Assembly (NCBI GenBank): GCA_964462335.1
Contig: CAYWYG010000006.1
Location: 1-35,335, forward strand
Reading direction: 5' to 3'
Length of the DNA stretch: 35,335 nt
From: JAPUDQ01 sp964462335
Lineage (GTDB): Bacteria; Patescibacteriota; Saccharimonadia; Saccharimonadales; Saccharimonadaceae
Shown: one piece after another, positions 7,142 through 14,540 of the stretch
Numbering within the stretch: position 1 is the stretch's first letter
How the letters are laid out: each line of letters begins with the position of its first letter
The notes under the pieces: generated by a model
The model's database searches: none
Seen by the model: the letters and a program-made list of their open reading frames with translations, nothing else
What the model was told of the DNA's origin: nothing
Program-made: the position numbers and the translations under genes

Positions 7142-7581
7142 TATTGTGCGTCCTTTACCTTAACTTCAACTGGCTTTTGGGCAGTGTGCCCGTGGTCAGC
7201 ACCGGCGAATACGCGGAGGCGTTTCATACGCTCAGCGTGCAGTTTGTTGTGCGGGATCATACCAGCGACAGCACTTTCAATCATCTTTGCAGGATTGTCC
7301 TGACGCATGGTTGCAAGCGACGTCTCTTTGAGACCACTTGGGAAACCAGAGTAGCTGTAGTACATCTTGTCAGACTCTTTGTTGCCTGTCACCACTGTAT
7401 GAGCAGCATTGATAACCACGACATTGTCGCCGTCATCGATATTTGGCGTGTAGGTAGGCTTATATTTGCCGGTAAGACGAGTTGCGATGAGACTCGCGAC
7501 ACGACCTAGCGGTGCAGTCGAAGCATCGATCACGATCCATTTGTGATCGACATCACTACCTTTGAGAGAAAATGTCTTCAT
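7141..7581 (-). CDS. rplM: 50S ribosomal protein L13
   Basis: 146 residues. The start is put at the ATG at 7581 (MKTFSLKG), with GGAG about 10 bases upstream; an in-frame GTG at 7596 lies inside rplQ. The core matches uL13, for example WIVIDASTAPLGRVAS and the basic patch near KLHAERMKRLRVFAG. L13 is an early assembly protein of the large subunit. It sits between rplQ, which ends one base before the start, and rpsI, which it overlaps by one base. Confidence 0.97.
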   Translation of the reverse strand: MKTFSLKGSDVDHKWIVIDASTAPLGRVASLIATRLTGKYKPTYTPNIDDGDNVVVINAAHTVVTGNKESDKMYYSYSGFPSGLKETSLATMRQDNPAKMIESAVAGMIPHNKLHAERMKRLRVFAGADHGHTAQKPVEVKVKDAQ

Positions 7582-7582
7582 A

Positions 7583-8167
7583 TTAGCGGTCTCCACTCTT
7601 TCTCACGCTGACAGTCGGTTTGTGACTCAGGTGCTTGTCAGCTGCCGCAACTTTACGAGGCGCAGATTTGACGTTTGACGTTGGACGTTTGACGGTAGAT
7701 GGTTTGCCTGTCTTCGCTTGGGATGATGCTTTTACAGATGATACTTTCGTCTGGGATGAGGTCTTGTCTTTACTTACTTCTTCCTTCTTCCCTCTACCCT
7801 CTCTGTTGAGTTTATCCACAAACGAAACACTGGCCATCTGTGCATTGTCACCGACGCGCAGACGAGTTCGTGTGATGCGTACATGTCCGCTGACACGGCC
7901 ATTCATCTGAGGTGCGAGCTGGTCGACAAGTGTCTTCATAGCAGTTTGGTTGTCCAGCGCTGAGAGTACGCCTCGTCGTGATGCGAGATCACCGCGCTTG
8001 GCTTTGGTAATAATCGGTTCGATAAACGGCACGAGTTCTTTTGCTCGAGGCAATGTCGTCTCGATAGAACCGTGCTCGATCAAGCTGATCGAGAGTCCAC
8101 GCAGTAACGCGAGGCGTTGTGCGCTATCACGGTGCAGCTTGCGACCTTGGTATCCATGTCTATGCAT
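7583..8167 (-). CDS. rplQ: 50S ribosomal protein L17 with a long low-complexity tail
   Basis: 194 residues against about 115-130 for typical bL17. Residues 1-119 are the normal domain (MHRHGYQGRKLHRDSAQRLA..., ending FVDKL). Residues 120-194 are Lys/Ser/Thr-rich and without recognisable fold. At DNA level the tail contains heptamer arrays (7665-7699, and a second around 7778-7803), so it seems to have grown by expansion of the same 7-bp repeats that fill the intergenic gaps. The start has AAGGAG 7 bases upstream in a potential GCAAC/GTTGC hairpin shared with rpsC and rpsG. Preceded by a 150-bp family A element after rpoA. Confidence 0.96.
   Translation of the reverse strand: MHRHGYQGRKLHRDSAQRLALLRGLSISLIEHGSIETTLPRAKELVPFIEPIITKAKRGDLASRRGVLSALDNQTAMKTLVDQLAPQMNGRVSGHVRITRTRLRVGDNAQMASVSFVDKLNREGRGKKEEVSKDKTSSQTKVSSVKASSQAKTGKPSTVKRPTSNVKSAPRKVAAADKHLSHKPTVSVRKSGDR
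7665..7699. repeat. Heptamer array inside the L17 tail
   Basis: Five units with period 7: gatttga, cgtttga, cgttgga, cgtttga, cggtaga. Read on the coding strand it gives the STVKRPTSNVKS segment. Because 7 is not a multiple of 3, each unit is read in a different frame and only 21-base blocks repeat at protein level. Confidence 0.7.
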
Positions 8168-8318
8168 TACGCAACTCCTTTCGTCGTTGCAATGTTCAGT
8201 TTACAGTTTACAGTTTTCATTGGTTGTATCTGTCTGTCGACAGATGTATTTTTGAAAACTGATACCTGTTCATTCATTGTGAATTGTGAATTGTGAATTG
8301 TGAATTGGAGCATAGCGA
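8168..8318 (-). repeat. Family A intergenic element, rpoA-rplQ gap
   Basis: Fills the gap from the rpoA stop to the rplQ start. It contains heptamers cagttta x3 (8197-8217), a nested hairpin (CAGTTTTCA 8211-8219 with TGAAAACTG 8253-8261; ATCTGTC 8228-8234 with GACAGAT 8239-8245) and heptamers attgtga x4 (8276-8303). The arrays on both sides are partly complementary. Bases 8190-8319 match 22236-22365 with two differences. The end next to rplQ holds the AAGGAG site in a GCAAC/GTTGC hairpin (8171-8175 and 8186-8190). Confidence 0.8.
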
Positions 8319-9242
8319 CTAGAACTCCATCTCCGCCAATTTTTCTTTGACTTCATCGAGTGCTTTACTGCCGAAACCTTTGAGCTCGCGTAGATCAGTT
8401 TCACTGAGTGTCACGAGATCATTGATAGTGCGAATATCGTTGTTGATAAGCGCGTTGGTGGTACGAGCGGTCAGGTTGAGATCCTCGATAGGCGTCATGA
8501 GCTCGGCATCGCTACTGTCGTCACGGCCACCAGGAGTAGGTGCTGATTCGACACGCGTGCTCCCTGCAAGCGCAGTATATTGATTGATGAGGATTGCAGC
8601 TGCCTCTTCGAACGCATCGCGTGGCGACATACTGCCATCAGTGTCGATCGTGAGGAGAAGCTTGTCGAGATCGGTCGTCTGACCAACACGAGTATTCTCG
8701 ACTTTGTAACGGACACGTAGGACAGGGCTAAAGATCGCATCCAGTGCAATCATGTCGCTGTGCAGACGCTGAGCGCCAGATTCTTCGATCGTACGATAGC
8801 CACGACCCGTCTCGATGACAAGATCCATGACGACAGATGCCTTTGGATCATCGATCGTGCAGATCACCGCATCAGTGTTGACGATCTCGATGTCGTCAGA
8901 CAGTTTGATGTCAGCAGCAGTGACACTACCAGCACCTTTTTTCTCAAGCCGAAGCTCGATCGGGCGGTCATTGTGCGCACGGACACGAACATTTTTGAGA
9001 TTTAGCATGATGTCAACGACATCTTCTTTGACGCCTTTGATCGTAGTGAATTCGTGTGTCGCACCTTCGACGCGGAAGGCAACGATCGCGGCGCCTTCGA
9101 TACTGCTGAGCAGCACGCGACGCAATGAATTACCGAGTGTCATACCGTAGCCAGTGTGAAGAGGCTCGACGACGAAGGTCGCGCTGGTCTTGCTGTGGTC
9201 ATCAACTTTGGCAAGACTTGGGTTGTGAATAGCTTGTGACAT
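8319..9242 (-). CDS. rpoA: DNA-directed RNA polymerase subunit alpha
   Basis: 307 residues, somewhat shorter than the usual 315-330. The N-terminal dimerisation domain is clear (VEPLHTGYGMTLGNSLRRVLLSSIEGAA, the contact region for beta/beta'). A short acidic/Ser linker (about 226-245) leads to the C-terminal helix-hairpin-helix domain (LTARTTNALINNDIRTINDL... ELKGFGSKALDEVKEKL) that binds UP elements and activators. AGGAGGAG precedes the start. It lies in the conserved rpsD-rpoA-rplQ order. Confidence 0.98.
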   Translation of the reverse strand: MSQAIHNPSLAKVDDHSKTSATFVVEPLHTGYGMTLGNSLRRVLLSSIEGAAIVAFRVEGATHEFTTIKGVKEDVVDIMLNLKNVRVRAHNDRPIELRLEKKGAGSVTAADIKLSDDIEIVNTDAVICTIDDPKASVVMDLVIETGRGYRTIEESGAQRLHSDMIALDAIFSPVLRVRYKVENTRVGQTTDLDKLLLTIDTDGSMSPRDAFEEAAAILINQYTALAGSTRVESAPTPGGRDDSSDAELMTPIEDLNLTARTTNALINNDIRTINDLVTLSETDLRELKGFGSKALDEVKEKLAEMEF

Positions 9243-9263
9243 AGTGATAGTCTCCTCCTAGGG

Positions 9264-9881
9264 TTAGCGCGAGTAGTACTCGACGATTAGTTGTTCATTG
9301 ATATCTACTTCTGCTTCATCACGGATCGGTAGACCGGTGATAGTGACGGTGAGTTTCTTGATATCACTCTTGAGCCAGCTCAAAGGTACTTGAGACGTGT
9401 TTTTGATGACATCGTCAATGCGGACAAAGTAATCGCTCTTGGTACTTTTTGGGCGAACGGTGATCACGTCACCGATATTGACACGAATCGATGGGATATC
9501 GACACGACGGCCGTTGAGCAGGAAGTGACCGTGGGTGACAAGTTGACGTGCACCACGGCGGCTCGTACTGAGTCCTGCGCGGTAGATCACGTTGTCAAGG
9601 CGTCGTTCGAGAAGCTGGAGTAGGATTTCGCCTGATTTGCCTTTGCTGCGGTTGGCGTCACTCATGAGACGAGCAAATTGCTTCTCAAGAAGACCATAGG
9701 TGCGGCGAACCTTTTGCTTCTCTCGCAGTTGTGTCGCGTAGAGGCTTTGTTTGCCCTGGCGGCCACCGCTGTGCTGACCTGGAATACCAGATTTTTTCGC
9801 CATGATTTTGTGCGCTTTGACATGCAACGCGTACCCTTCACGGCGAGATTGTTTGACGATAGGGCTTCGATCTCGTGCCAT
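9264..9881 (-). CDS. rpsD: 30S ribosomal protein S4
   Basis: 205 residues, normal length for uS4. The S4 RNA-binding domain is seen as ERRLDNVIYRAGLSTSRRGARQLVTHGHFLLNGRRV; the N-terminal QSRREG...GIPGQHSG region has no cysteine cluster, so it is the zinc-free type. S4 nucleates 16S rRNA assembly and in many bacteria represses the alpha operon by binding its mRNA. The start has AAGGAG 7 bases upstream within the shared GACTGAAAGGAGCG module. A family B element separates it from rpsK. Confidence 0.97.
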   Translation of the reverse strand: MARDRSPIVKQSRREGYALHVKAHKIMAKKSGIPGQHSGGRQGKQSLYATQLREKQKVRRTYGLLEKQFARLMSDANRSKGKSGEILLQLLERRLDNVIYRAGLSTSRRGARQLVTHGHFLLNGRRVDIPSIRVNIGDVITVRPKSTKSDYFVRIDDVIKNTSQVPLSWLKSDIKKLTVTITGLPIRDEAEVDINEQLIVEYYSR

Positions 9882-9993
9882 TAGAACGCTCCTTTCAGTC
9901 GCTTGGCAGTTAGAGGATGACTATTGTCTTGTGGCTTTGCCATATTCCATTTGCCATATTCCATTTGCTGATGTCGAATACGATGAGACATAC
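9882..9993 (-). repeat. Family B intergenic element, rpsK-rpsD gap
   Basis: Contains gtcgcttggcagtt, shared with the gaps at 10840 and 20667, then a TGGC-TTT-GCCA mini-hairpin (9932-9942) and four heptamers ccatatt, ccatttg, ccatatt, ccatttg (9940-9967). The element fills the space between the rpsK stop and the rpsD Shine-Dalgarno. Confidence 0.7.
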
Positions 9994-10443
9994 CTAGGCT
10001 CTCCTCTGTCGTTTTGGACGGACGCCGCCATGCGGCACGCCGGTTACATCGCGGATACTATCGACACGAATGTCAAAGTTTTGCATGGTACGAATCGCCG
10101 CATCACGGCCCAATCCCACACCGCTGACAAATGCGTCAACCGATGCGAGGCCATACTGGCTTTTGGCGATCTCAGCGGCTTTTTCGGCAGCAACCTGAGC
10201 AGCGTAAGCGGTGCCTTTTTTGCCACCACGAAATCCACAGGCTCCCGCCGAGCTTGCGGCGATGACGTTGCCTTTTTTATCGCTGAGGCTAATGATCGTG
10301 TTGTTAAATGTCGCTTGGATGTGCAGCTGACCTGCGGGCACAGAGCGACGAGTTTTCTTGCGGCTCTTTGGAGCAGCTTTTGCAGTATCTGCTGGTGCAG
10401 GAGCATCGACGGAGACTGCTGGGGTAGTTGATTCTTCAGTCAT
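9994..10443 (-). CDS. rpsK: 30S ribosomal protein S11 with an N-terminal extension
   Basis: 149 residues against about 128-130 normally. Residues 1-30 are an Ala/Pro/Thr-rich extension (MTEESTTPAVSVDAPAPADT...) that ends in a basic KSRKKTRRSV; the standard fold starts at GQLHIQATFNNTIISLSD. The C-terminus GVPHGGVRPKRQRRA is canonical. S11 lies on the 30S platform and contacts mRNA near the E site. AGGAAGG precedes the ATG, which supports the extended start. It follows rpsM by 9 bases. Confidence 0.96.
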   Translation of the reverse strand: MTEESTTPAVSVDAPAPADTAKAAPKSRKKTRRSVPAGQLHIQATFNNTIISLSDKKGNVIAASSAGACGFRGGKKGTAYAAQVAAEKAAEIAKSQYGLASVDAFVSGVGLGRDAAIRTMQNFDIRVDSIRDVTGVPHGGVRPKRQRRA

Positions 10444-10452
10444 ATTGCCTTC

Positions 10453-10839
10453 CTATGTCTTCGTTGCTGCTTTAGGTTGAGCGCCGCCGACTGCGATACG
10501 TTTGCCACGGCGAGTACGACCGTTGGTACGAGTACGCTGACCGCGTGACGGCAGGTTACTCTTGTGACGGATACCGCGGTATGAACCAATGTCTTTGAGG
10601 CGCTTGATATTACCAGTCACGACACGCTGCAAGTCACCTTCGACGGTGTAATGGCTATCGATCTCATCACGGAGCTTTTTGAGCTCAGCTTCTGACAGAT
10701 CTTTGACGCGAGTCGTCGGATCGATCTTGGTTGCGTCACAGATACGAGCTGCGTGAACTGGCCCGATACCGTAAATGTAGCGTAGGCTAATCTGTACTTG
10801 TTTCTGGTCAGGAATGACCACGTTTGCGATGCGTGCCAT
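10453..10839 (-). CDS. rpsM: 30S ribosomal protein S13
   Basis: 128 residues. The uS13 fold is clear: ARIANVVIPDQKQVQISLRYIYGIG, then the conserved basic tail GSYRGIRHKSNLPSRGQRTRTNGRTRRG. It sits in the 30S head, forms bridge B1 with L5 and contacts P-site tRNA. The start has GGAGGGAG in the module that also precedes rplP (CGACCGGAGGGAG). A family B element separates it from rpmJ. Confidence 0.98.
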   Translation of the reverse strand: MARIANVVIPDQKQVQISLRYIYGIGPVHAARICDATKIDPTTRVKDLSEAELKKLRDEIDSHYTVEGDLQRVVTGNIKRLKDIGSYRGIRHKSNLPSRGQRTRTNGRTRRGKRIAVGGAQPKAATKT

Positions 10840-10951
10840 ATTACGCTCCCTCCGGTCGCTTGGCAGTTGGAATGTGGCTATTAGCTATTGGCCCCGCCAT
10901 CTTCCATGTGCCATTTTCCATATGCTGATGCTGAGTAAAACGAAGCATTTT
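10840..10951 (-). repeat. Family B intergenic element, rpmJ-rpsM gap
   Basis: Shares ggtcgcttggcagttggaat with the gap at 20667. A TGGC-CCC-GCCA hairpin (10889-10899) is followed by heptamers ccatctt, ccatgtg, ccatttt, ccatatg (10897-10924). The left side can also be read as 7-base units (ttggcag, ttggaat, gtggcta, ttagcta), roughly complementary to the right side. Confidence 0.7.
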
Positions 10952-11071
10952 TCAGCCCTGCCTTTGCTTGTTCTTGGGTTTCTTTTTGTTGATGACATAG
11001 AGACGACCTTTGCGGCGAACCAATTTGTCGCCTTTGAGATCAATCTTTTTGACGCTTGCGCGTACTTTCAT
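10952..11071 (-). CDS. rpmJ: 50S ribosomal protein L36, zinc-free form
   Basis: 39 residues, starting MKVRASVKKIDLKGD and ending KPKNKQRQG, the signature of bL36. The three cysteines and one histidine that bind zinc in the common form are not kept: there is no Cys at all. This is the C- type. The ATG overlaps the infA stop by four bases (ATGA), giving tight coupling. L36 stabilises the 23S rRNA near helices 91-97. Confidence 0.95.
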   Translation of the reverse strand: MKVRASVKKIDLKGDKLVRRKGRLYVINKKKPKNKQRQG

Positions 11072-11319
11072 GCCGCTGGTCTCCCATTAAATTTATCGTC
11101 TTTCAGTCGGAAGCTGATTCTGCCCTTTGTCAGATCGTAAGGGGTTAACTCAACCTCGACCGTATCACCCGGCACTAACCTGATGTAGTGCTTGCGCATC
11201 TTACCTGACACGTGGGCGATGATTGTGTGGCCGTTCTCAAGCTCGACACGAAACTGAGTATTAGGCAGTGCTTCCACCACCTTCCCAACGAGTTTAATGA
11301 CTTCTTTGTTCGCGACCAT
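11068..11319 (-). CDS. infA: Translation initiation factor IF-1
   Basis: 83 residues, one S1-like OB-fold. Recognisable stretches are KLVGKVVEALPNTQFRVELENGHTIIAHVSGKMRKHYIRLVPGDTV and VELTPYDLTKGRISFR. IF-1 occupies the 30S A site during initiation. It is the first gene of the infA-rpmJ-rpsM-rpsK-rpsD-rpoA-rplQ-rplM-rpsI run, with its own TATACT box (11335-11340) and a leader of only about 8 bases. In related genomes map and adk usually lie directly upstream; here there is a gene-poor 1.6-kb stretch instead. Confidence 0.97.
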   Translation of the reverse strand: MVANKEVIKLVGKVVEALPNTQFRVELENGHTIIAHVSGKMRKHYIRLVPGDTVEVELTPYDLTKGRISFRLKDDKFNGRPAA

Positions 11320-11334
11320 ACGTTACAAACATCA

Positions 11335-11340
11335 AGTATA
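11335..11340 (-). promoter_or_regulatory. -10 box of the infA unit
   Basis: TATACT, 15 bases before the ATG. A weak TTTACT lies 18 bases further upstream. The unit therefore need not depend on read-through from secY. Confidence 0.45.
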
Positions 11341-11426
11341 CCTGAAATTACTCCTCAAGTAAACCCCTATACGATAGATAATCTCGCAACGCGATGTAAT
11401 GCGCTGATTATAGCATAATCAGCGTG

Positions 11427-11454
11427 GGATATGGAATATGAAAAATGAAATATG
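11427..11454. repeat. Heptamer array GGATATG/AAATATG
   Basis: Four units: ggatatg, gaatatg, aaaaatg, aaatatg, close to the infA promoter and at the edge of the hairpin-dense region. It is the same class as 20165-20192 in the rplP-rpmC gap. Confidence 0.6.
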
Positions 11455-12242
11455 AGGCGAAAAATAAAAAACACCCTATGGTGTTTCGTCATTTTCTTTG
11501 GAGAGGCGTAGACACGCCAAGTAGTAGAGCCCGCGCTGGGCGGAGTGAGTTGGTGACCTTGTATCTAATACCACCCCCTCACTCCGCCGATCAGCGGGAA
11601 GTTCATGGCGGTGGCGGACGGGGGTCGAGGCCGCCCGCCACCGCGTCTCGGAGGGGTTGTGACCCCGATACACGTTGCTTGTACGTACAACACGTTATCG
11701 GGGACGGAGGCGAGCTGACGATTTCTGTCGTCTGCTCGCCTGTGTGGGCGGCGATACCTTCGCCGCAAGGTTTCCGCCCCTCTCGGGGCGGAGTCGGAGT
11801 TCGTCAGGCTGACGGCGATGTCAGCCTGACGGGGTGAAGGTGGAGGCGAGGGTGAAGGTGGTGGTCGAACCGCGGATACGGCAGGACATCTTTTTTCGTC
11901 TCCTTTTGCCCGCTTGCACGGGCGTCGTTCCTCATGTGAATGACGAGAGTCAGAGACCCTCTCGTCGGATGGGGTTCGCGAAAAGCCTCCCCTACGTTGG
12001 CACGCTCGACGCGTGCCCGAATCACTAGGCTGCGTCTGCAGTCTGATGATCCTTTGTCAGTATATGTAGATACCATACACTCGCAACGGACCATCAAACT
12101 TCCTTCTTCCTTCTATCTCATACTACTTGGCATGTAAATGTGCTACAGGAGTATAGTGAGGTAACTCAAACCAACTCAACTATTAGCTTACAAAGTATTT
12201 TGCCTGAGTGATTACGATATGTCAACAATATTATTACCTGAG

Positions 12243-12352
12243 TCTCAAACCTCGCCGACACGCAATTGGCCGTGACGGCCAGCTCGCTACCAAGGCGAAG
12301 GCTGTAGGTAATTGGCGGATGCGAGCTATTTGCGTGGAGGGGAGGTTTGAGA
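12243..12352. ncRNA. Multi-branched structured RNA candidate
   Basis: A 110-base segment with nested and side-by-side stems: outer TCTCAAACCTC (12243-12253) with GAGGTTTGAGA (12342-12352); next CACGCAA (12259-12265) with TTGCGTG (12330-12336); a hairpin GGCC-GTGAC-GGCC (12268-12280); and AGCTCGC (12281-12287) with GCGAGCT (12321-12327) enclosing a further TACC/GGTA hairpin. The order gives a closed multiloop rather than a simple terminator. The strand cannot be chosen from perfect stems. No match to a known RNA class comes to mind. Confidence 0.45.
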
Positions 12353-12937
12353 ATCGGGTTATTATTGTGTCAAAAAATGTGTGATCGGGTGGGGCGGCTA
12401 GTAAAAGCCCGCCCCACCCTGTCGGATACCACAATGGTCATGGGCCATGTCGGCTCGAAAGCGACGACCTCGTCCGATGGTTACCGAGATGGCAGCATAC
12501 TCGCTGCCGGAGTTATGACAGGATATCACATCAGCACATGGCGGAGTGACCCTATCACGTTAACCCGTTGCTCCCGGTAGTATGCGCCAGGGCTTCCCCT
12601 GGCGGACTTGCCGAAATATCCGCGCTCAGGACGCGGTGATGGGTCGCACTTCTGGCGGCAGTCACGCCGCCAATGCCTTCCGATTCTTCGCGGGACTCTC
12701 CCGCTGGTGGGCGGCGTGTACAAGATCGACAGTTCGGAGAAAGACGTCGATCCCCACCGACCGGTAATATGGGTGTAGTGCCCAGTCCGGTCTTACGGTC
12801 GCTGGTTCTTCCAGCACTCGTACGACTGATGTACAGTGCGGCATCTTTTCTTTCGTCAGACATGAGTTCGTACCTGGCAGAGTAATATCACCGCTTTTTT
12901 ACTATACCACTAATGCAACTACTTCTAAAATCTACTC

Positions 12938-14356
12938 TTAATACTGGTCGTAGGTGACCATTAGGGCCCGCGAGTTCACCTGCCTGAGCGTCTCGAGTGC
13001 GACTGAGACGACGATGAGCAGCCCTGTACCACCGATAGCGAGGTTGGCAGCTTGGATACCGAGCTGAGCAAAGATGTATTCAAAGATAAACGGCAACACC
13101 GAGATGAGCCCGAGTGCGATCGAACCAAACAGCGTCAGACGAGTCACTGTCCGAGCCAAGTAGCGTTCGGTCTGCACGCCAGGACGGACGTTTTCGATGA
13201 AGCCACCCTGTTTTTGGAGGTTTTCGGCGATTTCGTTGCTATTGAAGACGATACCTGTGTAGAAATAGGTAAACGCCACGACGAGGACAAAATACGCCAC
13301 CGGGTAGATAAACGTCGTCCAATCATTGCTCAGGCCAAACACCCCAGGTTGCGGCGTCTGAAACCAGCGCACGAGGTTTTCACCGAGGGATTGCCACTGA
13401 GGATTTTGCGTCGAACGTAACACCTGACCGATAAATGCTGGCAACGCGAGAAATGCTACGGCAAAGATGATCGGGATTACGCCTGCGGTGATCAGTTTGA
13501 CTGGCAGGATGCTCTGTACGCCACCATAGGCGCTGTTGCCGTGGACACGTTTGGCATAATTGATGGTGATGACGCGCTGCGCTTCGTTGATCTTGACGAG
13601 GAAATACAGCACGATGATACCGATCACGCCGATCGCGAGAGTCACCCAAAATGCCACACCACTCAGCCACGGTACAGTAAACCAATTGAAGACATTGAGC
13701 GCGTCCTCTGGTTTCGTGACCGTAAAGAGTGAGCTCCCGATTGTCCCGAGGGTTTGCGGCAATTGCGAGACGATACCAGCAAAGATCAGTAGCGATATAC
13801 CATTACCCACGCCCTGCTCTGTCGCCAGCTCTCCGAGCCACATCATCATCATAGCGCCAGCAGTCATCGCCGTCACGGCAACTACCCATTCCCATATCGA
13901 CATCGTATTGAGCACTGCAGTAGAGCCTGCGAGGACTGATTGACGGATGATAAAAATAAACGCGATAGATTGCAAGATAGCCAGCGGGAAGGTAATCATA
14001 CGCGTCCATTGGTTGATCTTGCGGCGACCAGTCTCGCCGTCTTTGTGCAATTCCTCGAGCTTAGGAATAGCCTTTGTGAGCAGCTGTGTGATCACGCTCG
14101 CGGTGATGTAGGGGCTCAGACCCACCATGACGATACTCAGACTTGCCAGCGCACCACCACTCATGAGATTGAGGAAACCGCCAAACTGGGATGATTGCAA
14201 TGCATTGTCGATGATCGTGCGTAGTTGCGTCGGCTCAGCAAGTGGTATCGGTACGTGTGACAAAAATCGATAGACGATGATTATAGCAAATATCGTGAGT
14301 AAGCGCCGCTGCATATCGCGGTTTTTCAGAGACAACAAAATAGTTTTCCAATTCAT
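12938..14356 (-). CDS. secY: Protein translocase subunit SecY
   Basis: 472 residues with ten hydrophobic segments, the length and topology of SecY. Family stretches include MQRRLLTIFAIIIVYRFLSHVPIP (first membrane helix), SGGALASLSIVMVGLSPYITASVI (plug/TM2), and EQGVGNGISLLIFAGIV. It forms the protein-conducting channel with SecE and SecG. It lies downstream of rplO as usual, but a 200-residue orphan gene and a terminator separate them, and secY has its own TACAAT box (14365-14370) ending 8 bases before the ATG. No adk or map follows it. Confidence 0.98.
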   Translation of the reverse strand: MNWKTILLSLKNRDMQRRLLTIFAIIIVYRFLSHVPIPLAEPTQLRTIIDNALQSSQFGGFLNLMSGGALASLSIVMVGLSPYITASVITQLLTKAIPKLEELHKDGETGRRKINQWTRMITFPLAILQSIAFIFIIRQSVLAGSTAVLNTMSIWEWVVAVTAMTAGAMMMMWLGELATEQGVGNGISLLIFAGIVSQLPQTLGTIGSSLFTVTKPEDALNVFNWFTVPWLSGVAFWVTLAIGVIGIIVLYFLVKINEAQRVITINYAKRVHGNSAYGGVQSILPVKLITAGVIPIIFAVAFLALPAFIGQVLRSTQNPQWQSLGENLVRWFQTPQPGVFGLSNDWTTFIYPVAYFVLVVAFTYFYTGIVFNSNEIAENLQKQGGFIENVRPGVQTERYLARTVTRLTLFGSIALGLISVLPFIFEYIFAQLGIQAANLAIGGTGLLIVVSVALETLRQVNSRALMVTYDQY

Positions 14357-14364
14357 TGTTTACT

Positions 14365-14370
14365 ATTGTA
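14365..14370 (-). promoter_or_regulatory. -10 box of secY
   Basis: TTGCTACAAT on the minus strand, 8 bases before the start codon; the same decamer occurs before both tRNA units. The stretch 14371-14470 is AT-rich with traces of the cagttta-type heptamers (gtttaca, atttaca). Confidence 0.5.
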
Positions 14371-14476
14371 GCAATAAAGAATGATAATTTATAGTTTGTG
14401 TGTTTACAATTTACAAGAAATTTTCAGTTTACAGTTCACATCAGGATATTTTATCGATCACAAAGATAATTGCCCA

Positions 14477-14518
14477 TAAAAATAGTCAAGCCCGCCCCTC
14501 GTGAGGAGCGAGCCCGAC
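14477..14518 (-). terminator. Terminator of the orphan gene upstream of secY
   Basis: On the minus strand, 14518-14485 folds into a stem of about 15 bp with a 4-base loop and four G-U pairs, followed by TATTTTT. On the plus strand those pairs would be A-C mismatches, which fixes the direction. Its upstream arm (TCGGGCT) can instead pair with AGCCCGA at about 14529-14535, so two exclusive folds exist, as in attenuators. Confidence 0.65.
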
Positions 14519-14540
14519 TGCTTGATGCTATCGGGCTGCT

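Larger units (their letters stand above)
11341..12937. other. Hairpin-dense region without convincing genes between infA and secY
   Basis: About 1.6 kb, visibly richer in GC than its flanks. Perfect or near-perfect inverted repeats follow one another: 11539-11588 (11-bp arms), 11608-11644 (14-bp arms, one mismatch that is a G-T wobble on the minus strand), 11663-11703, 11708-11741, 11748-11766, 11774-11791, 11803-11830 (11-bp arms), 11908-11923, 11942-11966, 11999-12017, 12243-12352, 12387-12419 (11-bp arms), 12491-12508, 12586-12603, 12620-12636 and 12654-12671. Open frames exist on both strands but none has a good ribosome site plus protein-like content. I found no signature of tmRNA, RNase P RNA or SRP RNA. 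It replaces the expected adk-map pair. Heptamers cttcctt occur at 12099-12112. Confidence 0.6.

Noticed and set aside
11445..11837. Plus-strand frame of 130 codons
   Set aside because: It crosses five inverted repeats and its Gly/Arg/Pro-rich translation looks like read-through of palindromes.
11804..12097. Minus-strand frame of 97 codons with AAGGAAG upstream
   Set aside because: The ribosome-like site is just the CTTCCTT heptamer array; the end of the frame is His/Pro/Leu low complexity through hairpins.
12555..12863. Minus-strand frames at 12555-12863 and 12662-12844 as small genes
   Set aside because: They overlap each other in different frames, run through inverted repeats, lack a good ribosome site and show no family features. 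The 12662 frame has the more protein-like end but is not sufficient.
11341..12937. tmRNA, RNase P RNA or SRP RNA in the gene-poor region
   Set aside because: I looked on both strands for the tRNA-Ala-like end and tag frame, the GAGGAAAGTCC-type core and the GGAAGG...AGCAG apex; none was found.
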